Positions 1-10,114 of a DNA stretch of 64,000 bases are shown piece by piece. How positions within the stretch are numbered: position 1 is the stretch's first letter; each line of letters starts with the position of its first letter. Source of the stretch: Nocardia sp. CC227C (GTDB lineage: Bacteria; Actinomycetota; Actinomycetes; Mycobacteriales; Mycobacteriaceae); the NCBI RefSeq assembly GCF_030767025.1, contig NZ_JASITE010000008.1, forward strand, positions 62,001 through 126,000, given 5' to 3'. Under the pieces are notes generated by a model. That model saw only the letters and a list, made by a program, of their open reading frames with translations, ran no database searches and was not told where the DNA came from. The translations under genes were made by a program, and so were the position numbers.

Positions 1-1
1 G

Positions 2-3000
2 GACCTGCTCGCCGCGGGCGCCCGCGTCGATCCGGACGGCATCGCCGTGAGCGCGGGCAGCCTCACCATGACCTATCGCGATCTGGACGCGTGGTCCAAC
101 CGATTCGCCCGGGTGCTGCTGCGCCGGGGCGTCGGCCGCGAGGTGTTCGTGGTGCTGGCGCTGTCCCGCTCGGTGGAATCCGTGGTGGCGGTGTGGGCGC
201 TGGCCAAGACCGGCGCGGCGTTCCTGCCGCTGGACCCCGACTATCCGGTGGAGCGCATCGAGCACATCCTCACCGACTCCCGCGCCCCCATCGGCGTGAC
301 GGTGTGCGCGGTCGGCGAAACCCTGCCCGGTTCCATCGACTGGCTGCTGCTCGACGACCTCAACACCATCCGCCGGGCCATGACGGTCTCCGACGCGCCC
401 ATCACCGACGCGGAGCGCGGCGGTCCCATCACCCTGGACCAGACCGCGTACCTCATCTACACCTCCGGTTCCACCGGCAAGCCCAAGGCGGTGCTGCTGA
501 GCCACCGGGGTCTGGCGAATCTCGCTGCCACCCAGCGGCACTGCCTGGACCTCGACGAGACGGCGAGCACCCTGCAGGTGGCCTCGCCCAGCTTCGACGC
601 CTCCGTGCACGAACTGCTCATGGCGCACGGCACGGGTGGGCGGCTGGTGCTGTCACCGCCGGAGGTGTACGGCGGCGGCGAATTGGAGCGGCTGCTGCGC
701 ACCGAGAGCGTCACCCACGCCGTCATCACACCGTCGGTGCTGGCCACCATGAATCCGCGCGAGCTGCCCGAGTTGCGCTGCTTGTCGGTGGCGGGCGAGG
801 CGGTCGGTCCGGAACTGGTGACGGCCTGGTCGGCCGATCGGCGCATGGTGAACCTCTACGGCCCCACCGAATTCAGCGTGTGGGCCACCGGTCCGGGCGA
901 ACTGCGGGCCGGGGAACAGATCACCATCGGCGCGCCCGTGCTCGGGGCGGGGGCCATGGTGCTCGACACCTGGCTGCGTCCGGTGCCCCTCGGCATCACC
1001 GGTGAGCTGTATCTGTCGGGTCCGCAGCTGGCGCGCGGCTACTTCAACCGCTTCGCGCTCACCGCCGCACGGTTCGTGGCCAACCCGTACGGCGCGCCCG
1101 GGGTGCGCATGTACCGCACCGGAGATATGGTGCGCTGGATCGAGGTCAAGGGCCCGCAGGGTCCGGCACTGGAGCTGGAGTACCTGGGACGCAGCGATTT
1201 CCAGGTGAAGATCCGCGGGCTGCGCATCGAACTCGGCGAGATCGACGCGGTGCTGGCCGCCGACGAGCAGGTGGAATACGCGGCCACGGTGGGGCTTACG
1301 GGTCCGGCGGGCGACACCGTGCTGGTGTCCTACGTGGTGTCCGCGCCCGGGGCGGAGCGGGAACTGGACACCGAGCGGCTGCGCACCCGCGTCGCGGCGG
1401 CCCTGCCGGGCTACATGGTGCCGAGCTATCTCGTCGAGCTCGACGACGTCCCGCTCACACCGGTGGGCAAGCTGGACCGAAACGCCCTGCCCACACCGGA
1501 TTTCGCGACGCTCGCACAGCGCTACCTGCCCCCGCGCACACCGGTGGAGACCGCGGTGGCCGCCGTCTTCGCCGAGGTGCTCGGCGCCGAACGGGTGAGC
1601 ATCGACCGATCCTTCTTCGAACTGGGCGGCAATTCGCTCAGCGCCACCCGGGTGGTGGCGCGGGTCAACGCGGCGCTGGGATCCACGGTGGCACTGCGAG
1701 ATCTGTTCGACGCCCCCACGGTGGCGCAGCTGTCGGCACGCGTCGTCCCGGCCGCGGGCACCGCACCCGACCGCCCGGCCCTTGCCCCGCGGCTGCGGCC
1801 GGACCGGGTGCCGCTCTCCCCCGCCCAGCAGCGCATGTGGGTGCTCAACCGCCTCGACCCGGCGTCGGCGGCCTACAACATCGTCGCGCCGCTGCGGCTC
1901 ACCGGGGAGCTGGACGTCTCGGCGCTGCGCGCGGCCGTGCGGGATGTGATCGGACGGCACGAGACGCTGCGCACCACCTATCCCGCCGACGCCGACGGAC
2001 CGCGCCAGGTGGTGCTGAGCGTGGACAGCGCCACACCCGAGCTGACCGTGGTCGAGACCGAAGACGGTGCGCCGCTGCGGGATCGGATCGCCGAGCTCGC
2101 CGGAACCGGATTCGACCTGACCCGCGAGGCCCCCGTGCGGGCGGGCCTGTTCCGGGTGCCGACGGCCCACGTCGTCGTCCTGGTCGTCCACCACATCAGC
2201 GCGGACGGCGCGTCCATGGCCCCGCTGGCCACCGACCTGGTGACCGCCTACCTGTCCCGGAGGTCCGGCGCGGACGCCGCACTGCCGCCGCCGCGCGTGC
2301 AGTACGCCGATTACGCGCTGTGGCAGCGGGATCTGCTCGGCGCGGAGAGCGACCCGCACTCGCTGGCCAGCCGCCAGCTCGGCTACTGGAGCGAGCGGCT
2401 GGCGGGGATCCCGGATGTGCTGGAGCTGCCCGCCGACCGCCCGCGCCCGGCGGTGCAGAGCATGCGCAGCCGGGACCTGCCGTTCACCCTGGACACCGAC
2501 ACCCACACCGCGCTCGCGGCGTTGGCGGCCACCACCGAGACCAGCCTGTTCATGGTCGCGCACGCCGCGCTGGCGGTGCTGCTCGCCCGCCTGGCCGGAA
2601 CCTCCGACGTGGTGATCGGCACCGCCGTCGCCGGACGCGGCGAGGAAGCCCTGGACGACCTCGTCGGCATGTTCGTGAACACGGTGGCGCTGCGGACCCG
2701 GGTGGACGCGGACCGCGGCTTCCGGGAATTCCTCACCGGGGTGCGCGACACCGACCTCGATGCCTTCACCCACGCCGACGTGCCGTTCGAACGCCTCGTT
2801 CAGGTGCTGGACCCCGCCCGGTCCACGGCGCACGCGCCGGTGTTCCAGGTATCGCTGTCGGTGCAGAACTTCACCGCGCCGGAACTGGAGTTCCCCGGCC
2901 TCACCGTCACCGTCGAACCCGTGGACCGCGACAGCTCGCAGTTCGACCTCACCGTCGACCTGCGCGAACGGACGACGCAGGGCGCACCGGCCGGGATCGA

Positions 3001-6000
3001 CGCCACGCTGACCTACGCCACCGACCTGTTCGACGCGGCCACCGCCGCACTGCTGGTGTCGCGCTGGCGACGGGTGCTGGCCGCCATTGTCGCCGACCCG
3101 GACATCCGCCTGTCCGACATCGATCTGCTCGACGACACCGAACGCGCGGCCCTGGTGCCGGTGCGCGGCCCGCGCACCACCGGAACCAGCTCCCTCGCCC
3201 GGATTCTGGTGGAGACCGCCGCGGCCCACCCGGACCGACCGGCCGTCGTCGCCGACGGGCGCACGCTCACCTACGCGGAGCTGCACACCGCCGCCGACGC
3301 ACTGGCCGCCCGGCTCGCCGCGGGCGGGGCCGCACCGGAAAAGGTGGTCGCGCTGGCGCTGCCGCGCGGCGCGGCGCTGCTCACCGCGCTCTGGGCCACC
3401 GCCGAGACCGGCGCGGCCTTCCTGCCGGTCGATCCGCACCACCCCCTGGACCGCATCGAGCACATGCTCGCCGACTCCGGCTGCGCCCTCGGCCTCACCA
3501 CCACCGCGCATCTGCCGCTGCTGCCCGAGACCACCACCTGGCTGCTGCTGGACGCCCCGACCGACGCACCCACCCCCGGCCACCTCGCGACGGCGCATCC
3601 CGACAACCCCGCCTGGCTCATCTACACCTCGGGCTCGACCGGCACGCCGAAAGGCGTTTCGGTCTCGCACCGCGGCATCGCGGACCTGGTGGCCGCCCAG
3701 CGCGAGCTGCTCGGCCTGGACGAGCACGCCCGCGTACTCCAGGTGGCCTCACCGAGTTTCGACGCCTCCGCCTTCGAGGCGCTGATGGCCTTCGGATTCG
3801 GCGGCGCGGCCGTGGTCGCGCCCCCGGACACCTTCGGCGGGCCGGCGCTCACCGACCTCATCGCCGCCGAACGGGTGACGCACCTGGTGATCACGCCGTC
3901 CGCCCTGGCCACCATGGACCCGGACGCGGTGACGACGGTGCGGGTGCTGGCCGTGGCCGGGGAGGCGATCAGCGCCGAACTGGTGGAGCGCTGGGCACCC
4001 GGCCGCACCCTGGTGAACCTGTACGGCCCGACCGAATTCACCATCTGGGCAACGGCTTCCGAACCACTGCGGATGGACGCGCCGGTCACCATCGGCCGAC
4101 CGATCCGCGGCGCGGGCACGCTGGTGCTCGACGACCGGCTGCGGCCGGTGCCGCTCGGCGTGGCCGGTGAGCTGTATCTCGCCGGACCGGCCCTGGCGCG
4201 CGGCTATCACGCCCGGCCCGGACCGACCGCGCAGCGGTTCGTGGCCGACCCCTACGGCGCACCGGGTGACCGCCTGTACCGCACCGGCGATCTGGTGCGC
4301 TGGACCGGCTCGGCCGCAGCGCCGCGACTGGAGTATCTGGGCCGCACCGACTTCCAGGTGAAGGTGCGCGGCCAGCGCATCGAGCTCGGCGAGATCGACA
4401 CGGTGCTCGGGCGCGCCGCCGACGTGGAATTCGCGGTGACACTGGGTGTTCCGAGACCCGGCGGGGCCACCGCCCTGGCCGCCTACCTGCTGCCCACCCC
4501 CGGCGCGGATCTCGATCTGGCCGCGCTGCGCGCCCACGCCGCCGACGCTCTGCCCGGCTACATGGTGCCCTCGGCCTTCGTCCTCCTCGATCACGTGCCA
4601 CTCACCGCCGTCGGCAAGCTGGACCGAAAAGCGCTGCCGCCACCGGTTTTCGAAGCCGAGACGGAGTACCGGGCCCCCGGAACGCCCACCGAAACGACGC
4701 TGGCCGGGATCGTGGCCGAACTGCTGGGCCGGGAACGGGTGGGTGTGCACGACTCGTTCTTCGCCCTCGGCGGTGACAGCATCCTCGCCATCCAGCTGGT
4801 GTCACGCGCCCGGCTGCACGGCCTGGAACTCACCCCGTTGCAGGTGTTCGAGCACCGCACCGTGGCCGCGCTGGCCGAGCTCGCCGACGCCGCCGACACG
4901 GCGGTCGTGCTGGCGGAGCTGCCCGGCGGCGGGGTCGGCGACATGCCGGTCACCCCCATCGTGCGGTGGATGACCGAGCGCGGCGGCAGCTTCCACCGCT
5001 TCGCCCAGACCGCCGTGCTGGAACTGCCGGTCGGCATCACCCGGGCCGAGCTGGTCGCCACACTGGCGGCCGCGGTGGACCGCCACGACATGCTGCGGGC
5101 ACGGCTGGAACGCGACGGGGACGACTGGCGGCTGTCCACCCGTGAGCCGGGTGCGGTGGATGTCGACGCGCTGCTGCACCGCATCGAGTTCGGGGCCGCC
5201 GCCGATTCGGTCGAACTGCGCGAATACGCGGTCACCGAGGTAGCGGCCGCCCTCGAGCGGCTCGATCCGGCGGCGGGCACCGTTCTGCAACTGGTGTGGC
5301 TGGATCCCGACGCGCCGGAACGGGCGGGGCGGCTCATCGTCGTCGCCCACCACCTCGTCATCGACGGCGTGTCCTGGCGCATTCTGGTCCCCGACCTGAT
5401 GGCGGCCTGGGCGCAGGTGTCGGGCGGGGCCACCCCTGTGCTGGCCGAACCGGGCACCTCCATGCGCCGCTGGGCGCACGCACTCGCCGAGGAGGCCCGC
5501 CGCGGTGGCCGCGTCGCCGAACTCGGCCACTGGCGCGCCGTCGCGGCCACGCCCGACCCGCCGCTGGCCGACCGTGAACTCGATCCGGCCGTCGATCGTG
5601 TGGACAGCGTGCGCACGGTCGAGATCGAACTGCCGGAACCGACCACCACCGCCCTGCTCACCACCCTGCCCGGACTGTTCGACGGCGGCGTGGAGGACGC
5701 GCTGCTCGCCACCCTGGCACTGGCGGTGCTGCGGTGGCGTTCCGGTGCGCCCGCCGCCGAGCACAACGCCGACCCCGCCGCACGGGATCGGGCACGATCG
5801 TCGTCCGACGAGCGGGAGGATGCGAGCCGCGCGGCCGGAGCACGGGGAGTGGGCCGCGCCGCCCGCCGCACAGTGAGCCAGGCCGAGCCAGCGGGACGCG
5901 GGGCCGACCGTGCGACGACTGCCGACACGGAACCGACCGCGCCGGGCCGACCGGCGGGGGCCGTCTCCCGTACGCCGGAGCACTCCGTCCTCATCCGCAT

Positions 6001-7420
6001 GGAAGGCCACGGGCGGCAGCAGGAGATCGTGCCGGGGGCGGATCTGTCCCGCACCGTCGGCTGGTTCACCAGCCTCTATCCGCTGCGGCTGGAGCTGCCG
6101 GGCGTGGACATCGACGACGCCTGTGCCGGGGGTCCGGCCATGGGCGCGGCGATCCGCGCGGTCAAGCACCAGCTGCTCGCCGTGCCGGACAGGGGAATGG
6201 GCTACGGCCTGCTGCGCTATCTGAATGCCGATACCGCACAACGGCTTCCGCACCGGGTGCCCGGCCGCATCGGCTTCAACTACCTGGGCCGCTACGCCGC
6301 CGCGGACATCCCCGCCGGGCTGGAGGGGCTCGGCTGGCTGCCCACCGACGAGTTCGGGGACCTGCACGCCGCCGAGGACCCGGGAGTCGCAGTCACGGCC
6401 GAGGTCGAGATCAATGCGGTGGTCGTCGGAGACCGGTTGCAGGCCAGCTTCTCCTATCCCGAATCGCTGTTGGACAGAAGCGAAGTCGCGACGCTGGCGG
6501 GGCTGTGGAGCGAGGCGCTCACTGCCGCCGCCACCTTCGCGGACACCCCGGCGGCCCGGGAAGCGGCGGCGGACGAGGCGCGCCACCTCGCCGAGCTGGC
6601 CGCCCAAGCCGCTGCCACCCAAACCGATTCGACACCCGGACTGGGCCTCGACGTGGTGCTGCCGATCCGGCCCGACGGCACCGAACCGGCGCTGTTCTGC
6701 ATCCACCCGTCCTCGGGCATCGCCTGGACCTACCTCGGACTGGCCGACGCCCTGGCCCCCGGACGGCCCATCTACGGACTCCAGGCCCCCGACCTGTCCG
6801 GGGAGCCCGCCGCCCGCGGCATCGACGACTTCGCGCGCCGCTACGTGCGCGAGATCCGCCGCCTGCAACCCGAGGGTCCGTACCACCTGCTCGGTTGGTC
6901 CTTCGGCGGGCTCATCGCGCACGCCGTCGCCACCCGCCTCCAGCAGGAAGGCGCGCGGCCGGGCGTGCTGGCCCTGCTCGACGCCGACACCGCCGATATC
7001 GACGGCGACAGCATCGACAAGCTCGACGCCGGAGCCTTCATCGCCACCTTCGGCCATGTCTTCGGCATGACCGACATCCCGGCCGAGGCCACCGCGGAAC
7101 AGGCGGCGGAGCTGATCCGCGACCGCATGGGCGGGGTGTCGCTGGTCGACGCCGCCACCCTGGAGCGCATGGCGGCCTCCTACAATGCCTCCGCCCGCAC
7201 CCGCACCGGCTACCGGCGACCCGTATTCCACGGCGACGCACTGTATTTCCACGCCACCGTGGACACCTCGGAGATCTTCGGTCCCGACGGCTGGCGACCG
7301 TACGTCACCGGGGACATCACCGGTGTCGACATCGAGGTCACCCATGACGAACTCACCACCCCGGAAGCGTTGGCGACCGTCGCCCGCGTCCTGGACGAAC
7401 ATTTGGGAGGCAGGCCATGA
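2..7420 (+). CDS. Non-ribosomal peptide synthetase, terminal modules (A-PCP-C-A-PCP-E-TE), 5' partial
   Basis: The reading frame is open from the window edge, so the N-terminus is missing and the window begins just inside an adenylation domain. Visible order by nucleotide: A1 to ~1500 (YTSGSTGKPK near 460, YRTGD, GKLDRNALP), PCP1 with LGGNS near 1625, condensation domain ~1810-3150 with HHISADG, A2 ~3200-4640 (YTSGSTGTPK, VGKLDRKALP), PCP2 with LGGDS near 4770, epimerisation domain ~4940-6580 (HHLVIDGVSW, EGHGR, RTVGWFTSLYP, FNYLGR), then a thioesterase with GWSFGG near 6895. It extends a peptidyl chain, epimerises the last residue to D and releases the product. Binding-pocket residues read by eye begin DA-H (A1) and DA-F (A2), both with LYGPTEF; I do not assign substrates. 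An Ala/Arg/Asp-rich stretch of ~80 residues interrupts the E domain. The stop overlaps the next gene by 4 nt (ATGA). Confidence 0.95.
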   Translation, partial: DLLAAGARVDPDGIAVSAGSLTMTYRDLDAWSNRFARVLLRRGVGREVFVVLALSRSVESVVAVWALAKTGAAFLPLDPDYPVERIEHILTDSRAPIGVTVCAVGETLPGSIDWLLLDDLNTIRRAMTVSDAPITDAERGGPITLDQTAYLIYTSGSTGKPKAVLLSHRGLANLAATQRHCLDLDETASTLQVASPSFDASVHELLMAHGTGGRLVLSPPEVYGGGELERLLRTESVTHAVITPSVLATMNPRELPELRCLSVAGEAVGPELVTAWSADRRMVNLYGPTEFSVWATGPGELRAGEQITIGAPVLGAGAMVLDTWLRPVPLGITGELYLSGPQLARGYFNRFALTAARFVANPYGAPGVRMYRTGDMVRWIEVKGPQGPALELEYLGRSDFQVKIRGLRIELGEIDAVLAADEQVEYAATVGLTGPAGDTVLVSYVVSAPGAERELDTERLRTRVAAALPGYMVPSYLVELDDVPLTPVGKLDRNALPTPDFATLAQRYLPPRTPVETAVAAVFAEVLGAERVSIDRSFFELGGNSLSATRVVARVNAALGSTVALRDLFDAPTVAQLSARVVPAAGTAPDRPALAPRLRPDRVPLSPAQQRMWVLNRLDPASAAYNIVAPLRLTGELDVSALRAAVRDVIGRHETLRTTYPADADGPRQVVLSVDSATPELTVVETEDGAPLRDRIAELAGTGFDLTREAPVRAGLFRVPTAHVVVLVVHHISADGASMAPLATDLVTAYLSRRSGADAALPPPRVQYADYALWQRDLLGAESDPHSLASRQLGYWSERLAGIPDVLELPADRPRPAVQSMRSRDLPFTLDTDTHTALAALAATTETSLFMVAHAALAVLLARLAGTSDVVIGTAVAGRGEEALDDLVGMFVNTVALRTRVDADRGFREFLTGVRDTDLDAFTHADVPFERLVQVLDPARSTAHAPVFQVSLSVQNFTAPELEFPGLTVTVEPVDRDSSQFDLTVDLRERTTQGAPAGIDATLTYATDLFDAATAALLVSRWRRVLAAIVADPDIRLSDIDLLDDTERAALVPVRGPRTTGTSSLARILVETAAAHPDRPAVVADGRTLTYAELHTAADALAARLAAGGAAPEKVVALALPRGAALLTALWATAETGAAFLPVDPHHPLDRIEHMLADSGCALGLTTTAHLPLLPETTTWLLLDAPTDAPTPGHLATAHPDNPAWLIYTSGSTGTPKGVSVSHRGIADLVAAQRELLGLDEHARVLQVASPSFDASAFEALMAFGFGGAAVVAPPDTFGGPALTDLIAAERVTHLVITPSALATMDPDAVTTVRVLAVAGEAISAELVERWAPGRTLVNLYGPTEFTIWATASEPLRMDAPVTIGRPIRGAGTLVLDDRLRPVPLGVAGELYLAGPALARGYHARPGPTAQRFVADPYGAPGDRLYRTGDLVRWTGSAAAPRLEYLGRTDFQVKVRGQRIELGEIDTVLGRAADVEFAVTLGVPRPGGATALAAYLLPTPGADLDLAALRAHAADALPGYMVPSAFVLLDHVPLTAVGKLDRKALPPPVFEAETEYRAPGTPTETTLAGIVAELLGRERVGVHDSFFALGGDSILAIQLVSRARLHGLELTPLQVFEHRTVAALAELADAADTAVVLAELPGGGVGDMPVTPIVRWMTERGGSFHRFAQTAVLELPVGITRAELVATLAAAVDRHDMLRARLERDGDDWRLSTREPGAVDVDALLHRIEFGAAADSVELREYAVTEVAAALERLDPAAGTVLQLVWLDPDAPERAGRLIVVAHHLVIDGVSWRILVPDLMAAWAQVSGGATPVLAEPGTSMRRWAHALAEEARRGGRVAELGHWRAVAATPDPPLADRELDPAVDRVDSVRTVEIELPEPTTTALLTTLPGLFDGGVEDALLATLALAVLRWRSGAPAAEHNADPAARDRARSSSDEREDASRAAGARGVGRAARRTVSQAEPAGRGADRATTADTEPTAPGRPAGAVSRTPEHSVLIRMEGHGRQQEIVPGADLSRTVGWFTSLYPLRLELPGVDIDDACAGGPAMGAAIRAVKHQLLAVPDRGMGYGLLRYLNADTAQRLPHRVPGRIGFNYLGRYAAADIPAGLEGLGWLPTDEFGDLHAAEDPGVAVTAEVEINAVVVGDRLQASFSYPESLLDRSEVATLAGLWSEALTAAATFADTPAAREAAADEARHLAELAAQAAATQTDSTPGLGLDVVLPIRPDGTEPALFCIHPSSGIAWTYLGLADALAPGRPIYGLQAPDLSGEPAARGIDDFARRYVREIRRLQPEGPYHLLGWSFGGLIAHAVATRLQQEGARPGVLALLDADTADIDGDSIDKLDAGAFIATFGHVFGMTDIPAEATAEQAAELIRDRMGGVSLVDAATLERMAASYNASARTRTGYRRPVFHGDALYFHATVDTSEIFGPDGWRPYVTGDITGVDIEVTHDELTTPEALATVARVLDEHLGGRP

Positions 7421-8403
7421 CCAGCGGAGGAGTCGTCGTCGAAGGCGTCGAGAAATCGTTCGGCAGCGTCCGGGCACTGCGCGGCATCGACTTCGAGGCC
7501 GCGCCCGGCGAGGTGCTCGGCATCCTCGGACCCAATGGCGCGGGCAAGACCACCACGGTGAACATCCTGTCCACCCTCATCGCCCCCGATACCGGACGGG
7601 CCGTGGTCGCCGGGCACGATGTGCTGACCGAGGCCGCCGCCGTCCGCCGCGCCATCATGCTCACCGGCCAGTTCGCCGCCCTGGACGATGCCCTCACCGG
7701 CTACGAGAACCTGGTCATGTTCGGGCGGCTGATGGGATTGCGCAAACGCGCCGCCCGCGCCCGCGCGGACGAACTGATCGGCGAATTCGACCTGACCGCG
7801 GCCGCCGGTCGCCGCGTCGGCACCTACTCCGGCGGGATGCGCCGCCGCATCGACATCGCCTGCGGACTGGTGGTGCGGCCCGAGGTGGTGTTCCTCGACG
7901 AACCCACCACCGGACTGGATCCCCGCAGCCGCCAAGGGGTCTGGGATCTCGTCGGCGGATTCCGCAAGCACGGCATCACCACCCTGCTCACCACGCAGTA
8001 CCTGGAGGAGGCCGACGCCCTCTGCGACCGCATCATCGTCATCGACCACGGGGTGGTCATCGCCGACGGCACCGCCGACGAACTCAAATCCCGCACCGGC
8101 GGCAGCTACTGCGAGATCGTGCCGCTGCGCATGGAGGATCTCGCGGCCATCGTCAACGCCCTCGACAGCCTGGTGCCCGCATCGAGTCGCCAAGCCCTGA
8201 CCGGTGATTCGGACCGGCTGGCCATACCCGCCCCGGACGGGGCGAAGACCCTCGCCGAGGCGCTGCGCCGACTCGACGGCGCGGGCATCGAACTGGTGGA
8301 CATCGCGCTGCGCCGCCCCTCGCTCGACGACGTATTCCTCAATCTCACCGGACATCTCACCGGACATCTCGCCGACGCCGAGACCGCGGAGGCCCGGTCG
8401 TGA
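7417..8403 (+). CDS. ABC exporter ATP-binding subunit, DrrA family
   Basis: This is the cytoplasmic ATPase of a DrrABC-type exporter. The 328-residue protein shows Walker A GPNGAGKTTT near residue 40, the ABC signature YSGGM near 140 and Walker B VVFLDEPTTGLD. The long C-terminal part after the nucleotide-binding domain is typical of the daunorubicin-resistance subfamily. The ATG overlaps the NRPS stop codon, so it is translationally coupled to peptide synthesis and most likely powers export of, or self-resistance to, the NRPS product. Family assignment is firm. The transported substrate is inferred from context only. Confidence 0.93.
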   Translation: MTSGGVVVEGVEKSFGSVRALRGIDFEAAPGEVLGILGPNGAGKTTTVNILSTLIAPDTGRAVVAGHDVLTEAAAVRRAIMLTGQFAALDDALTGYENLVMFGRLMGLRKRAARARADELIGEFDLTAAAGRRVGTYSGGMRRRIDIACGLVVRPEVVFLDEPTTGLDPRSRQGVWDLVGGFRKHGITTLLTTQYLEEADALCDRIIVIDHGVVIADGTADELKSRTGGSYCEIVPLRMEDLAAIVNALDSLVPASSRQALTGDSDRLAIPAPDGAKTLAEALRRLDGAGIELVDIALRRPSLDDVFLNLTGHLTGHLADAETAEARS

Positions 8404-9209
8404 CCGCCGTCAGCGGCGTCCGCGCCGCCCCCGCCACCCTCCAGCAGTGGTGGGTGCTGAGCGTGCGGCTCATCGTGCCCGCGGTCAAGAGCGGCGACAT
8501 CCTGAACATGGTGTTCGCACCGATCGTGTTCACCATCAGCTTCTACATTCCGCTCAATCGCCTGATGTCCTTCGCGGGCACCGGCTTCAGCAGCTACGCG
8601 CAGTTCATGGCCCCGATCGTGATCTTGCAGGCCGGATCCTTCGCCGCCATCTCGGCCGCCTTCCGCGCCGCCACCGACGCGGTCTCCGGGCTCGACCGGC
8701 GCTTCGACGCCATGCCCATGCACCCGCTGGTCCCCACCGCGGCGCGCATGTCCGGCAATGTGTTCCGCCTGCTCGTCGCGCTGACCGCGGCGCTGGTGGC
8801 GACCCACGCGATCGGCTTCCGCTTCCACGGCGGGCCGCTGCACACCGTCGGCTTCGTGGCCTTGGGGCTGCTCATCGGCATCGCCTTCTGCTTCGGCGCG
8901 GATGTCATCGGCACCGCCGCCAAGAGTCCCGAGGCCACCACCCAGTTGCTGGTGCTGCCGCCACTGATTCTCGGCATGCTCTCCACCGGTCTGGCCCCGG
9001 CCAGCCAGTTCCCGGACTGGGTGGAACCGTTCGTGCGCAACCAGCCGGTCTCGCAGTGGGCGTACGGGCTGCGCGCCCTCGGCGGCGACAGTCTGGGCAA
9101 TGCCGGCGCGGTGACCTGGTCGGTAATGGGTCCGCCGCTGCTGTGGGCGCTCGCCATCATCGCGGTGTCGCTGGTCTGCACGATTCGGCTCAACACGCGG
9201 AGGTCCTGA
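8400..9209 (+). CDS. ABC-2 type exporter permease (DrrB-like)
   Basis: This is a 269-residue integral membrane protein with about six hydrophobic segments (for example FAPIVFTISFYIP and LLVLPPLILGMLSTGL). It has the ABC-2 permease landmarks seen in DrrB proteins: an amphipathic N-terminal helix, a conserved FDAMPMHPL loop and a late extracellular FPDWVEPFVRNQPV segment. The GTG start overlaps the stop of the ATPase gene (GTGA), which fixes the start and shows translational coupling. Together with the next gene it should form the heterodimeric membrane channel of the exporter. Confidence 0.9.
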   Translation: MTAVSGVRAAPATLQQWWVLSVRLIVPAVKSGDILNMVFAPIVFTISFYIPLNRLMSFAGTGFSSYAQFMAPIVILQAGSFAAISAAFRAATDAVSGLDRRFDAMPMHPLVPTAARMSGNVFRLLVALTAALVATHAIGFRFHGGPLHTVGFVALGLLIGIAFCFGADVIGTAAKSPEATTQLLVLPPLILGMLSTGLAPASQFPDWVEPFVRNQPVSQWAYGLRALGGDSLGNAGAVTWSVMGPPLLWALAIIAVSLVCTIRLNTRRS

Positions 9210-9210
9210 C

Positions 9211-10029
9211 ATGGCCATCTCCATGCCGGAACCCACGAGCATCGCTCCCGAGGCCGAGGGCTCGCCCACGGCGCTGGTGCGCCACACCTGGATTCAGGTG
9301 CAGCGGCTGCTGCTGCGCTGGCTGCGCGATCCGGTGACGCTGCTGGAAACGCTCGTCATCCCGTGCCTGCTGCTGCTCATGCTGGACATCGTGGTGGGCA
9401 GCCAGATCGAGAAGTTCACCGGCAGCAGTGCCCTCTACGGCTCGGTGCCCATGGTCGCGCTGGTCGGTGCGCTGTCGGGCACCATCGCCAGCGGTGTCAT
9501 GCTCGGGCGGGAACGCAATGCCGGGCTGCTCGCCCGCTTCTGGGTGCTGCCCGTGCACCGCGCCTCCGGCCTGGCCGCCCGCATCATCGCCGAGGGCTGC
9601 CGCATCTTCGGCGGCACCGTGGTGATCATCGCCTTCGGCATGGCGCTGGGCTTCCGGTTCCATCGGGGGCCGCTGGCGACGCTGGCCTTCTTCGCCCTGC
9701 CGGTACTGTTCGGGCTGGCCTTCGCCACCCTGGTCATCGCCATCGCCGTCTTCACCGCCAAGGCCACGCTGGTGGAGAGCATCACCATCATCACCTCGCT
9801 GCTCATGTTCTTCAGCACCGGCTTCGTCCCGCTGCCCGCCTATCCGGACTGGATCCAGCCGGTGGTGCGCAACCAGCCCATGTCGGTCGCCGTCGACACC
9901 ATGCGAGCGCTGGCCGAGGGCGGGGCGCTCGCCCGGCCGCTGACCCTCACCCTGATCTGGTCGATGAGCGCCGTCGCGCTGTTCGCGGTGCCCGCCGCCA
10001 TCGGCTACCGGCGCGCCAGCCGCCGCTGA
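9211..10029 (+). CDS. ABC-2 type exporter permease (DrrC-like)
   Basis: This is a second ABC-2 permease of 272 residues, starting 1 nt after the previous stop. It is clearly paralogous to the upstream subunit: both contain the YPDWIQPVVRNQPMS / FPDWVEPFVRNQPVS segment and similar loops (FWVLPVHRASG here). About six membrane segments follow a hydrophilic N-terminus of ~30 residues. It completes a one-ATPase, two-permease exporter operon downstream of the NRPS. The 85 bp after its stop hold no gene. Confidence 0.9.
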   Translation: MAISMPEPTSIAPEAEGSPTALVRHTWIQVQRLLLRWLRDPVTLLETLVIPCLLLLMLDIVVGSQIEKFTGSSALYGSVPMVALVGALSGTIASGVMLGRERNAGLLARFWVLPVHRASGLAARIIAEGCRIFGGTVVIIAFGMALGFRFHRGPLATLAFFALPVLFGLAFATLVIAIAVFTAKATLVESITIITSLLMFFSTGFVPLPAYPDWIQPVVRNQPMSVAVDTMRALAEGGALARPLTLTLIWSMSAVALFAVPAAIGYRRASRR

Positions 10030-10114
10030 CCCCGGCCACGCCCATCCAGACCCCTTACGCGAATAACCGCCGCCGACGCGCGTCGAGATCACTCGGCCGC
10101 CGGTCGGGCGCACT

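Noticed and set aside
653..3727. 1024-codon open frame antisense to the NRPS
   Set aside because: Mirror of GC-rich codon bias; its Gly/Arg/His/Gln-rich translation has no domain, whereas the + strand gives clear NRPS motifs.
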